In this document: in pieces, positions 34,087 to 41,867 of the stretch | Layout: the number at the start of each line of letters is the position of its first letter | Numbering within the stretch: the stretch's first letter is position 1 | Assembly: GCF_900110035.1 (NCBI RefSeq) | Contig: NZ_FOCF01000007.1 | Coordinates: 124,001 to 188,000 of the forward strand | Source of the DNA: Sphingomonas gellani | GTDB lineage: Bacteria > Pseudomonadota > Alphaproteobacteria > Sphingomonadales > Sphingomonadaceae | Length of the DNA stretch: 64,000 bases | Reading direction: 5' to 3' | Notes under the pieces: generated by a model | Told to the model about the DNA's origin: nothing | Databases searched by the model: none | Seen by the model: the letters and a program-made list of their open reading frames with translations, nothing else | Program-made: the position numbers and the translations under genes

Positions 34087-36261
34087 ATGCCATTACCGAT
34101 CTCTCGCCTCGCGCTCGCGGGTGCCTTCCTCTCGCCGTGTGTTGCCGCACCGCTCGCTGCGCAGACCACGCCGCCGTCCGGCAGCGAGGACATATTAGTG
34201 GTGGGTCAGCACAGCCGCGACACACTGACCACGCCCGATACCACCGGCAGCCGCCTGGGCCTGACGCCGCTGGAAACGCCCGCCACCCTCTCGGTGATCG
34301 ATGGCGACACGATCCGGGCACGCGGCGACATGTCGGTCATCGACGCGGAAAGCCGCGCGCCCGGCATCAGCAACGCCGGCAATCCCGGCAATGGCGGCAC
34401 CGCCCTCACCGCGCGGGGTTTCAGCGGCCAGGGTTCGGTGCTGCAACTGATCGACGGCATCCGCCTGTTCCCGGCGGCCGGCACGATCACCTTTCCCACC
34501 GACCCGTGGATGGTAACGCGGATCGATGTCCTCAACGGCCCGGCATCCGTACTTTATGGTCAGGGCGCGCTGGGCGGCGCGGTGAACGTGCTGATGCGGA
34601 AGCCGAATACGCAGCGGACCGAGGTGGAAGGCGAGATCGGATACGGCTCGCAGAACAGCTTCCATGTCGCGGCCGGTGCGGGCGGCCCCCTGACCGAGCG
34701 TCTGTCCTACCGGGTCGACGGCAGCTACCGCCGGTCGGACGGCTATGTCGATCGCGGCGATGCGCGCAGCCATGCCCTTTCCGGCACCCTGCGCTGGACG
34801 CCGACCGACACCCTCGTGGTCACGGCGCGCGACGATTACGGGCATCAGGACCCGATGCGCTACTTCGGCACACCGCTGATCGACGGTCGCCTCGACGACG
34901 ACAATCGCCGGCGCAATTACAACACGCGCGACGGCTTTATCCGCTACCGCGACAACCGCACCACGGTGCAGGCGGACTGGACACCCAGAGACACGCTGAC
35001 GATCAGCAACCAGGCCTATCGCCTGACGTCCAGACGGTCGTGGCTGAACCTGGAAAGCTATTGCTGGATCGCCGCGGAGGGTGTCTGCCTCAACGGCGCC
35101 AACAGCGATGCGGCCACGCCGGGCCGCATTCTGCGCACCGACATGACCGGGATCGTTCACGACCAGACGCAATGGGGTGACCAGGGCAGCGTGACGCTCC
35201 GGACGCCCATCGGCGAGGGCATCGGCAATGACTTCGTCGCGGGCTTCGACGTCAACCTGGTCAAGCTGACCTATTCGCACAATTTCGGGTCCGACCCGCA
35301 GGTGTCGGAGGTCGACCCCTTCGACTTCGACCCCGGATCGATCGTCGACACGCAGGGTATCGCGCCCCGTTACCGCACCCGCACCAACGAATACGCTTTC
35401 TTTGCGGAGGACCGGCTGACGCTCGGCACTCACCTTTCGATCGTCGGCGGCGTGCGCCACGAACGCGACCGGGCTCGGCGCTGGACGATCGACTATCCCG
35501 AGGGTGACCGCCGCGAGACGTTCGCACTCGACAAGCGGCTGCACAACACGACGTGGCGGGTCGGCAGCGTGTATCAGCCGATCCCGACCGTTTCGCTCTA
35601 CGCGCAATATGCGACCGGCGTGGACCCGATCGGTACGCTGACCACCTATTCCACGGGGCAGGTACAGTTCAGCAACGCCCGCGGCGACCAGGTGGAGGCC
35701 GGCGCCAAGGCCGTGTTCCTCGACGGCCACGGCACCGCGACGATCGCCGCGTACCGGATCGTCAAGAAGGGCCTGCTCGCGCAACTGACCCCGACAAGCC
35801 CGGTCGAGCAGGTCGGGCAGCGATCGGCAAAGGGGGTGGAGGCCGCGATATCGCTGGACCTTCCCCACGGCATCGGGATCGGCGCGAACGGCAGTGTGCT
35901 GGATGCGCGGTTCGACGACTTCCTGTCGGGCGGGACCAGCTTCAACGGCAACACACCCCCGGATGTACCCGAGATGCTGGCCAATCTCTGGCTGCGATGG
36001 GACGCGACGCGCTTGCTCCAGGCGCGTGCAGGCCTTCGCTATGTCGGCCGCCGCTATTCGGACAACGCCAACCGCTTTCGCGTCCCCGCTTACGCCACGG
36101 TGGATGCGACACTTTCCTACGCGCTGACGCCCCGGCTCGCGCTCGATGTGCATGCGTACAACCTGTTCGACCGGAACTACGCGCTCAACACTTATGGCAA
36201 CCAGCAATGGGTGCTCGGCCGACCCCGGTCGATCGATGTCTCCCTTCGTGTCGGCTTCTGA
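34087..36261 (+). CDS. TonB-dependent receptor under cobalamin riboswitch control
   Basis: The ATG at 34087 gives 724 residues starting with a signal peptide (MPLPISRLALAGAFLSPCVA). Upstream in-frame ATGs lie within the riboswitch and leader. A TonB-box-like segment EDILVVGQ is followed by a plug with TARGFSGQGSVLQLIDGIRL and VLNGPASVLYGQGALGGAVNV. This plug resembles the siderophore-receptor branch more than classical BtuB. The barrel ends in the expected aromatic (SLRVGF). The riboswitch indicates uptake of cobalamin or a cobamide precursor. The downstream PepSY protein is a common partner of siderophore-type receptors. Confidence 0.9.
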   Translation: MPLPISRLALAGAFLSPCVAAPLAAQTTPPSGSEDILVVGQHSRDTLTTPDTTGSRLGLTPLETPATLSVIDGDTIRARGDMSVIDAESRAPGISNAGNPGNGGTALTARGFSGQGSVLQLIDGIRLFPAAGTITFPTDPWMVTRIDVLNGPASVLYGQGALGGAVNVLMRKPNTQRTEVEGEIGYGSQNSFHVAAGAGGPLTERLSYRVDGSYRRSDGYVDRGDARSHALSGTLRWTPTDTLVVTARDDYGHQDPMRYFGTPLIDGRLDDDNRRRNYNTRDGFIRYRDNRTTVQADWTPRDTLTISNQAYRLTSRRSWLNLESYCWIAAEGVCLNGANSDAATPGRILRTDMTGIVHDQTQWGDQGSVTLRTPIGEGIGNDFVAGFDVNLVKLTYSHNFGSDPQVSEVDPFDFDPGSIVDTQGIAPRYRTRTNEYAFFAEDRLTLGTHLSIVGGVRHERDRARRWTIDYPEGDRRETFALDKRLHNTTWRVGSVYQPIPTVSLYAQYATGVDPIGTLTTYSTGQVQFSNARGDQVEAGAKAVFLDGHGTATIAAYRIVKKGLLAQLTPTSPVEQVGQRSAKGVEAAISLDLPHGIGIGANGSVLDARFDDFLSGGTSFNGNTPPDVPEMLANLWLRWDATRLLQARAGLRYVGRRYSDNANRFRVPAYATVDATLSYALTPRLALDVHAYNLFDRNYALNTYGNQQWVLGRPRSIDVSLRVGF

Positions 36262-36277
36262 CGCCGGACGGGGTCGG

Positions 36278-37723
36278 ATGCCGGGCAAGCTCTTCCGACG
36301 CTGGCTGTACCTGATCCACCGCTGGATCGGGATCGCCAGCTGCCTGCTGTTCGCCATGTGGTTCCTGTCGGGGCTGGTGATGCTGTACGTCCCCTATCCC
36401 TCGCTTTCGGCGGCGGAGAGGCTGGCGGGCGGAGAGGCGATGGATTGGGCGGCGGTGGACGTCCCGCCGCCGCTGGACCGCGGACGCTTGCCGCAGGACC
36501 TGCTGCTCGAAATGCGCGACGGGCTGCCTGTGTGGCGCGTGGCGGGATGGGACGGCACGCACGCGACGGTGACGGCGAGCCGGGGTGCCGTCCTGCGGCC
36601 GGTCGACGCCGCCTATGCTCGCCGTGTCGCCCGTCGCTTCTCCGGGCGGTCACCGACGCATGTGGAGCGGCTCGCACGCGATCAATGGACGGTCGCCGGC
36701 GGCTTCGATCGCCACCGGCCGTTGTGGAAAGTCGCGCTGGCCGATGCATCGGGCACGCAGGTCTATGTGTCCACCACCACGGGCGCCGTCGTGCAAGCCA
36801 CGACACGTCGCGAGCGGTTCTGGAACTGGATGGGATCGGTGCCGCACTGGTTGTACCCGACCGTGCTGCGGCAGGATCAATCGGCATGGCGGCAGGTCGT
36901 GCTGTGGGTGTCCGGTCCCTGCATCGCGGCGGCGGTTGCGGGCCTGTGGATCGGCATCCTGAGGACCCGGATCGGGCGCCGGCGGTTCAAGGGCGGGCGG
37001 ATGACGCCCTATAGCGGCTGGATGCTGTGGCATCACGTCGCCGGGCTGGTCGGCGGCGTGTTCCTGATCGCATGGATAGTCAGTGGCTGGCTGTCGGTCG
37101 ATCCGGGCCATCTGTTCCGCGGCACAGAGCCGGATCGGGCCGCGTTGCGCGATTATCAGGCGTCCGATCCGATGCCGCCCCTGTCCCTGCAACGCCTGCG
37201 CGGCATCGGCGTGGGGGCCGTGACCGCACAGCTCACCGATCACGCCGCGACGCCGCTGGTCGTGCTGACCTATCGCGATGGCAGGCGGCTGGCGCGGGAT
37301 GCGGCGACACTCAGGCCCTCGCAGCCCACCACGCATGCCATCGTCGAGGCAGCCCGCCGTCTGCAAGGCTCGGCGCGCCTGCTCTCGATCGATCGCCTGA
37401 TGGCCCCTGACGCCTATTGGTACAGGGTGGGCGCGCTGCCGCGCCTGCCGGTGTTGCGCTTGCGCTTCGCCGACCCGGCGAACACTTGGCTCTATGTCGA
37501 CCCGCTCAGCGGAGAAATCCTCGCAACGGTCGATCGTCGGCAGCGTGTGTATCGTTGGGCGTTCGACCTGCTGCACAAATGGGACCTGAACGCGCTCACT
37601 TTGCATCGGCCGGCATGGGACGTGCTGATCTGGCTGTTCTCGATCCTTGGCGTCGTCACGTCGGTAAGCGGCGTCTGGCTCGGCTGGAAAAGGCTCATGA
37701 TCGGACATCGGCGACGGCCTTGA
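36278..37723 (+). CDS. PepSY-associated transmembrane protein
   Basis: The ATG at 36278 lies 16 bp after the receptor stop and gives 481 residues. There are four likely transmembrane segments: near residues 15-38 (LIHRWIGIASCLLFAMWFLS), 205-228 (VLWVSGPCIAAAVAGLWIGI), 248-272 and 448-470. Two PepSY-type periplasmic domains lie between them, with YVSTTTGAVVQAT and LYVDPLSGEILATVD strands. Histidines in the first and third helices (LIHRW, WHHVAG) resemble haem-ligating or metal-reducing sites of PiuB-like reductases. It is likely co-transcribed with the receptor and may reduce or release the imported cofactor. That function is inferred. Confidence 0.85.
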   Translation: MPGKLFRRWLYLIHRWIGIASCLLFAMWFLSGLVMLYVPYPSLSAAERLAGGEAMDWAAVDVPPPLDRGRLPQDLLLEMRDGLPVWRVAGWDGTHATVTASRGAVLRPVDAAYARRVARRFSGRSPTHVERLARDQWTVAGGFDRHRPLWKVALADASGTQVYVSTTTGAVVQATTRRERFWNWMGSVPHWLYPTVLRQDQSAWRQVVLWVSGPCIAAAVAGLWIGILRTRIGRRRFKGGRMTPYSGWMLWHHVAGLVGGVFLIAWIVSGWLSVDPGHLFRGTEPDRAALRDYQASDPMPPLSLQRLRGIGVGAVTAQLTDHAATPLVVLTYRDGRRLARDAATLRPSQPTTHAIVEAARRLQGSARLLSIDRLMAPDAYWYRVGALPRLPVLRLRFADPANTWLYVDPLSGEILATVDRRQRVYRWAFDLLHKWDLNALTLHRPAWDVLIWLFSILGVVTSVSGVWLGWKRLMIGHRRRP

Positions 37724-37763
37724 GCGGCACCGTGACGGATCGGGCGTCGCCCGCGCCGCGCGA

Positions 37764-37784
37764 GGGCGGCAACCGTAACCGCCC
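37764..37784. terminator. Putative hairpin between convergent genes
   Basis: GGGCGG and CCGCCC form a 6-bp stem with a 9-base loop, between the PepSY stop and the HxlR stop. No T-tract. It could be a weak terminator for either gene. Confidence 0.3.
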
Positions 37785-37795
37785 CCCCCAATCGC

Positions 37796-38176
37796 CTATT
37801 CGCGTCGGGAACTGGGCCGGGGGCGCAGCGCGTCCAGTGCGTCGGCATTGTCGCGACCCCAGCCGTAAAGCAGCTCGACCGGCTCCACGAAGCGTTTCCC
37901 CAGATCCGTTAGGCGGTATTCGACCACCGGCGGGATCATGCTCTGCACCTCCCGCGTCAGCAGCCCGCTTGCCTCCATGTCGCGCACCGTCTGGGTCAGC
38001 ATCTTCTTCGAGATGCCGGGCAGGCTGCGCAGCAGCACCCCGGTGCGCGCGACGCCGCCGTGGCGGGCGTGGAGCGTATGGAGCACCATGCTCGTCCACT
38101 TGGTGGCGAACAATTCCAGCACCCGGCGCGGCGCGCAATCCTCACGCCATTCCTCGTCCGGCGTTCCGGGTCGCAT
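37796..38176 (-). CDS. HxlR-family transcriptional regulator
   Basis: The 126-residue winged-helix protein has the HxlR pattern CAPRRVLELFATKWTSMVLHTL, GISKKMLTQTVRDMEASGLL and the wing VEYRLTDLGK. HxlR proteins sense reactive carbonyls or quinones and control neighbouring reductases. It is divergent from the enone reductase-like gene. The 91-bp gap contains TGGTGCC twice (38189-38195 and 38208-38214), a possible binding repeat. Cys14 is the only cysteine, a possible redox sensor. Confidence 0.9.
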   Translation of the reverse strand: MRPGTPDEEWREDCAPRRVLELFATKWTSMVLHTLHARHGGVARTGVLLRSLPGISKKMLTQTVRDMEASGLLTREVQSMIPPVVEYRLTDLGKRFVEPVELLYGWGRDNADALDALRPRPSSRRE

Positions 38177-38267
38177 CTGGTTACCTCCTGGTGCCTGGGG
38201 ACCTAAATGGTGCCGTCTGGAAGCGCCGGCAACCCATGCCTAGCTCTGGCAGCAGCAAGGAGCGTTC

Positions 38268-39329
38268 ATGATGAAGACGGCATTGGTGGTGGGTGCGAGC
38301 GGGATCGTCGGCAGCGCGACGGCGTCGCTGTTGCTGGAAAACGGCTGGACGGTGCATGGTCTCGCCCGCAGGCCGACCGACGCCACGGGTGTGCGTCCCA
38401 TCGCCGTCGATCTGCAGGACGGTGCGGCGACCGCGGCGGCGTTGCGCGACCTGAACCCCGATGCCGTGTTCATCACCACCTGGTTGCGTCAGGACAGCGA
38501 GGCCGAGAACATCCGGGTCAACGCGGCCATGGTGCGCAACCTGCTCGACGGACTGCCCAACTCGACCGGCCCGCGTCATGTCGCGCTGGTCACCGGCCTC
38601 AAACATTATCTCGGCCCGTTCGAGGCCTATGGGCAGGGCACGCTGCCGCAGACGCCGTTCCGCGAGGAGCAAGGGCGGCTGGACGTCGAGAACTTCTACT
38701 ACGCGCAGGAGGACGAAGTGTTCGCCGCCGCGCGGCGCGATGGCTTCACCTGGAGCGTCCACCGGCCGCACACCGTGATCGGCCTGGCGGTCGGCAACGC
38801 GATGAACATGGGCACGACGCTCGCCGTCTATGCGACCCTGTGTCGGGAAAGCGGCCGACCCTTCACCTTCCCCGGCTCCGCCACCCAATGGTCCGGGCTG
38901 ACCGACATGACCGATGCCGGCCAGCTTGCCCGCCATCTCCTCTGGGCCACGGAAACCGAAGCCGCCCACGACCAGGCGTTCAATGTCGTCAACGGCGACG
39001 TCTTTCGCTGGGAATGGATGTGGGGCCGCATCGCCGAGTGGTTCGGGGTGGAGGCGGTGCCGTTCGACGGCGTGGTTCGGCCGCTGGAGCAGCAGATGGC
39101 GCAGGACGCCGATCTGTGGCGCGAGATCGCGGCACGGGAGGGACTGGCGGAACCGGACCTCGCCCGCCTGGCGTCGCCCTGGCACACCGACGCCGATCTG
39201 GGCCGCCCGATCGAGGTGGTCACCGACATGAGCAAGAGCCGGCGTCTGGGCTTCACCGCCTATCAGCCGACCGACGATGCGTTCTTTGCGCTGTTCGAGC
39301 GGCTTCGCCGCGATCGCCTGATCCCGTGA
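38268..39329 (+). CDS. SDR-superfamily reductase, PRISE-like (progesterone 5-beta-reductase/iridoid synthase group)
   Basis: The 353-residue protein has the nucleotide motif VVGASGIVGSATASLL. The region around ALVTGLKHYLGPFEAYG and NFYYAQEDEVFAAARRDGFTW, followed by SVHRPHTVIG, is the signature of the PRISE group, where the catalytic Tyr in NFYY and Lys in GLKHY act on enones. Length fits (~350-390). Plant PRISE enzymes reduce the double bond of steroids and 8-oxogeranial. Bacterial ones are little characterised. The divergent HxlR regulator suggests response to an electrophilic carbonyl compound. Confidence 0.88.
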   Translation: MMKTALVVGASGIVGSATASLLLENGWTVHGLARRPTDATGVRPIAVDLQDGAATAAALRDLNPDAVFITTWLRQDSEAENIRVNAAMVRNLLDGLPNSTGPRHVALVTGLKHYLGPFEAYGQGTLPQTPFREEQGRLDVENFYYAQEDEVFAAARRDGFTWSVHRPHTVIGLAVGNAMNMGTTLAVYATLCRESGRPFTFPGSATQWSGLTDMTDAGQLARHLLWATETEAAHDQAFNVVNGDVFRWEWMWGRIAEWFGVEAVPFDGVVRPLEQQMAQDADLWREIAAREGLAEPDLARLASPWHTDADLGRPIEVVTDMSKSRRLGFTAYQPTDDAFFALFERLRRDRLIP

Positions 39330-39444
39330 TCGCTCCGGCATCCTTACCGGCTGCTCACTGACGACGAACGATGTCGTGCAGCGGCCGTCGAGCCTTGACG
39401 TGGCGGGGCGCCGTCTCGACCTATGGCGTTTGCGGAGGTGGATG

Positions 39445-39726
39445 ATGGTCGAGGCTCGGTGGAACGGCGCGGTGATCGCCCGCAGCGACGACACGGTCGT
39501 GGTCGAGGGCAATCACTACTTTCCGGCGGACACGGTCGACGCGACGCTGCTCCAGCCGAGCAGCACGACCACCATCTGTCCGTGGAAGGGCACGGCGCAT
39601 TACTACAGCCTGCGCGTCGATGGCGCGGACAATGCCGACGCCGCCTGGTACTATCCCGATCCCAAGCCGGAGGCGGAGCATATCCGGGACCGCATCGCGT
39701 TCTGGAAGGGCGTGGAGGTCGGCTGA
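39445..39726 (+). CDS. DUF427 domain protein
   Basis: The 93-residue protein has the DUF427 pattern: VEARWNGAVIARSDDTVVVEGN, then HYFPADTVDATLLQPSSTTT, then CPWKGTAHYYSLRVDG and the YYPDPKPEAEHIRDRIAFW tail. Members form a small beta fold of unknown biochemical role. Tandem ATGs occur at 39442 and 39445; the second has a GGAGG site at good spacing. It stands alone between the reductase and the DUF3253 gene. Confidence 0.93.
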   Translation: MVEARWNGAVIARSDDTVVVEGNHYFPADTVDATLLQPSSTTTICPWKGTAHYYSLRVDGADNADAAWYYPDPKPEAEHIRDRIAFWKGVEVG

Positions 39727-39841
39727 CCCTGATCGTCGCTGAGCGCTCTTGGCGCCGCCCCGCGATCACCCACGACGCGCCCAGCGCATCAGCCAGCCGC
39801 CCGACAGCACGACGTCGCTTCAGCTAGCCACCCTTCGTCAT

Positions 39842-40087
39842 CTACGGCCGGTCGTCGCGGCTGATGCGATAGGGTCCAGCGCGCGTCGTGAGCGGCCGGC
39901 TCTTCCAGCTTAGCCGCACGCGTCCCTCCTCCACCAAGCCATCTATTGCGGCGTGGACCAGCGGCATCGCGTCGCGCCAGCCATCGCCGGGAACAAGGGC
40001 GCGCGCGACCTCGCTCGGGCATACGCTCGCGTCCGGCGAGCGCGCCGCGAGCAGCGCCAGCGTGGTGTCGCGTGCGCTCGCCGTCAC
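39842..40087 (-). CDS. DUF3253 domain protein
   Basis: The GTG at 40087 overlaps the upstream stop (GTGA) and gives 81 residues. The sequence has TTLALLAARSPDASVCPSEVARALVPGDGWRDAMPLV in segments, followed by AIDGLVEEGRVRLSWKSRPL. This is the DUF3253 winged-helix-like pattern with the conserved CPSEVAR. It may bind DNA, but no function is known. It is coupled to the UVR-motif gene, so the pair likely acts together. Confidence 0.85.
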   Translation of the reverse strand: MTASARDTTLALLAARSPDASVCPSEVARALVPGDGWRDAMPLVHAAIDGLVEEGRVRLSWKSRPLTTRAGPYRISRDDRP

Positions 40088-40374
40088 GGCCCGCGGCGCC
40101 GCCCCCGTTGCGAACGGCCGGCCGTCATCGGATCGGGCCTGGGCGGCGGTCGCCAGTCTGCGGGCGGAGTCACGCTCTGCTGGCTGGTTCCCAGACCCAT
40201 CGCGCCGGGCTCCTGCCGCGTCAGGCCCTCGAAGTCCGCGTCCTCCGCTTCGGCTGCCGTCGCGCCGCCACGGATCATGTTGATCATGTCGCGGCAGCGT
40301 TTCGCCTCCTCGAAATCGAGGGCAAGCGCGGCTTCCTCCATCCGCTGTTGCAGGGTTTCGATCGTCACCGCCAT
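40084..40374 (-). CDS. UvrB/UvrC (UVR) motif protein
   Basis: The ATG at 40374 gives 96 residues beginning with VTIETLQQRMEEAALALDFE, continuing EAKRCRDMINMIRGG. This is the coiled UVR motif by which UvrB and UvrC interact. The C-terminal half is disordered and Pro/Arg-rich. In-frame ATGs at 40410 and 40434 are alternatives. UVR-motif proteins are often regulators of protease or stress systems, not repair enzymes. It is coupled to the DUF3253 gene. Confidence 0.75.
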   Translation of the reverse strand: MAVTIETLQQRMEEAALALDFEEAKRCRDMINMIRGGATAAEAEDADFEGLTRQEPGAMGLGTSQQSVTPPADWRPPPRPDPMTAGRSQRGRRRGP

Positions 40375-40451
40375 TCGGGCGAAACGCACAAGGCTGCTGT
40401 CGGGTGGCATGCGGATCGGGAAGTACCGACGCATCCGATGCCGGCGCCGAT

Positions 40452-41168
40452 CTATGCCTCCGGCAACTCGGCCAGCCGCTTGGCGACGAGAGGCGCGACA
40501 CGGTCAGCGATGCGCGACACGCCGGCCGCATTGGGGTGGACGCCGTCGGGCAACATCAGCTGCCGGTTGCCGAGCACACCCTGAAGGATGAACGGGTCGA
40601 GCACGGCGTGATGCTCGCGGGACAAGGCGGGCCAGATCGCGTCGAACCGTGCGGCGAAATCGGGCCCCAGGTTCGGCGGCGCCATCATGCCGGTCAGGAT
40701 CACCGGAATGTCGCGGCGCGCGAGTTCGTCGAGCATCGCCGCCATGTTCGCGCGCGTTTCCGCAGGATCGACCTGACGCAGCACGTCGTTGCCGCCCAGC
40801 CCGAGCAGCACCAGGTCGGGCGTCGTCTTCAGCCGATCGAGCGTATAGGCCAGCCGCCGCCGCCCGTCCGCCGTGGTATCGCCCGAAACACCGGCGTTGA
40901 TCACGGTGGCATTGATGCCTTGGCCGCGCAGGCGCTTGCCGATCGCATCGGGCAAGCTCTCCCCGCGTTGCAGGCCGTATCCCGCATACAGGCTGTCGCC
41001 AAAGGCGAGCACGGTGCGCTTCGGCCCGGCGACCTCGACCCTTGCCGCCGGCGCGGCAGCGGAGACGTTCGCCGCGGGCAACGCCTCTTCACGTTGCTCA
41101 TGACAGGCCGGCAACAGCCAGACGGCTTGGAGAAGTGCGGCTGCCGCCACATATGGCGCCTTCGTCAT
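40452..41168 (-). CDS. tesA: SGNH/GDSL arylesterase (TesA-like), exported
   Basis: The 238-residue protein begins with a hydrophobic leader ending in LLPAC, so it may be a lipoprotein. The SGNH blocks are all present: FGDSLYAGYGL (nucleophile Ser), INAGVSGDTT (Gly), GLGGNDVLRQV (Asn) and LPDGVHPNAAG (Asp and His). TesA hydrolyses thioesters and aryl esters in the periplasm. It is divergent from the adjacent ABC transporter ATPase, the same gene trio (tesA, ybbA, ybbP) found in many proteobacteria. Confidence 0.92.
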   Translation of the reverse strand: MTKAPYVAAAALLQAVWLLPACHEQREEALPAANVSAAAPAARVEVAGPKRTVLAFGDSLYAGYGLQRGESLPDAIGKRLRGQGINATVINAGVSGDTTADGRRRLAYTLDRLKTTPDLVLLGLGGNDVLRQVDPAETRANMAAMLDELARRDIPVILTGMMAPPNLGPDFAARFDAIWPALSREHHAVLDPFILQGVLGNRQLMLPDGVHPNAAGVSRIADRVAPLVAKRLAELPEA

Positions 41169-41192
41169 CTCTGTCGTGGAACCCCCGCAATC

Positions 41193-41867
41193 ATGGTCGC
41201 AGGCGATATGGTCATCCGGGCCGAGGATGTAAGGCTGACGTTAGGCGGGACGACGCCGGTCGAGATCCTGAAGGGCATCGACCTTCGGGTCGCCGATGGG
41301 GAAAGCGTGGCGCTGCTCGGTGCGTCGGGATCGGGCAAGTCGTCGCTGATGGCGGTTCTTGCGGGCCTGGAACGTGCGACATCGGGTCGGATCGAGGTGG
41401 CGGGCAGCGACTTCGGAACGCTCGACGAGGATGGGCTGGCGATCGCACGTCGGGGTCGGATCGGCATCGTGCTGCAGGCCTTTCACCTGCTGCCGACGAT
41501 GACCGCGCTGGAGAATGTCGCGGTGCCGATGGAACTGGCCGGTGCCGCCAACGCCTTTGCCCGAGCGGAGGCCGAACTGGTCGCGGTCAGTTTGGGCCAC
41601 CGGTTGGATCATTATCCCGCGCAGCTGTCGGGTGGCGAGCAACAGCGCGTCGCCATCGCCCGCGCGCTCGGTCCCCGCCCCCGGATCGTCTTCGCCGACG
41701 AACCGACCGGCAATCTGGACGCCGCCACCGGCGGGCGGGTGATGGACCTGCTGTTCGACCGGCACGCGGTGACGGGCGCGACATTGGTCGTCATCACTCA
41801 CGATCCTGTCCTGGCCGCACGGTGCGACCGGGTGGTGGAACTCGCCGACGGCCGGATCGCTGCGTGA
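41193..41867 (+). CDS. ybbA: ABC transporter ATP-binding protein (YbbA-like)
   Basis: The ATG at 41193 gives 224 residues (41208 is an alternative). It has Walker [10 protein letters not shown], a Q-loop in [12 protein letters not shown], signature [15 protein letters not shown], Walker [14 protein letters not shown] and the H-loop VVITHDP. It resembles the LolD/MacB-type ATPases that pair with FtsX-like permeases. Only 24 bp separate it from the divergent esterase gene, so their promoters overlap the coding regions. The permease follows with a GTGA overlap. Confidence 0.92.
   Translation: MVAGDMVIRAEDVRLTLGGTTPVEILKGIDLRVADGESVALLGASGSGKSSLMAVLAGLERATSGRIEVAGSDFGTLDEDGLAIARRGRIGIVLQAFHLLPTMTALENVAVPMELAGAANAFARAEAELVAVSLGHRLDHYPAQLSGGEQQRVAIARALGPRPRIVFADEPTGNLDAATGGRVMDLLFDRHAVTGATLVVITHDPVLAARCDRVVELADGRIAA

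Noticed and set aside
34195-36357. 720-codon open frame on the minus strand
   Set aside because: It is antisense to the B12-linked receptor, which has a signal peptide, plug and barrel motifs. The antisense product has none.
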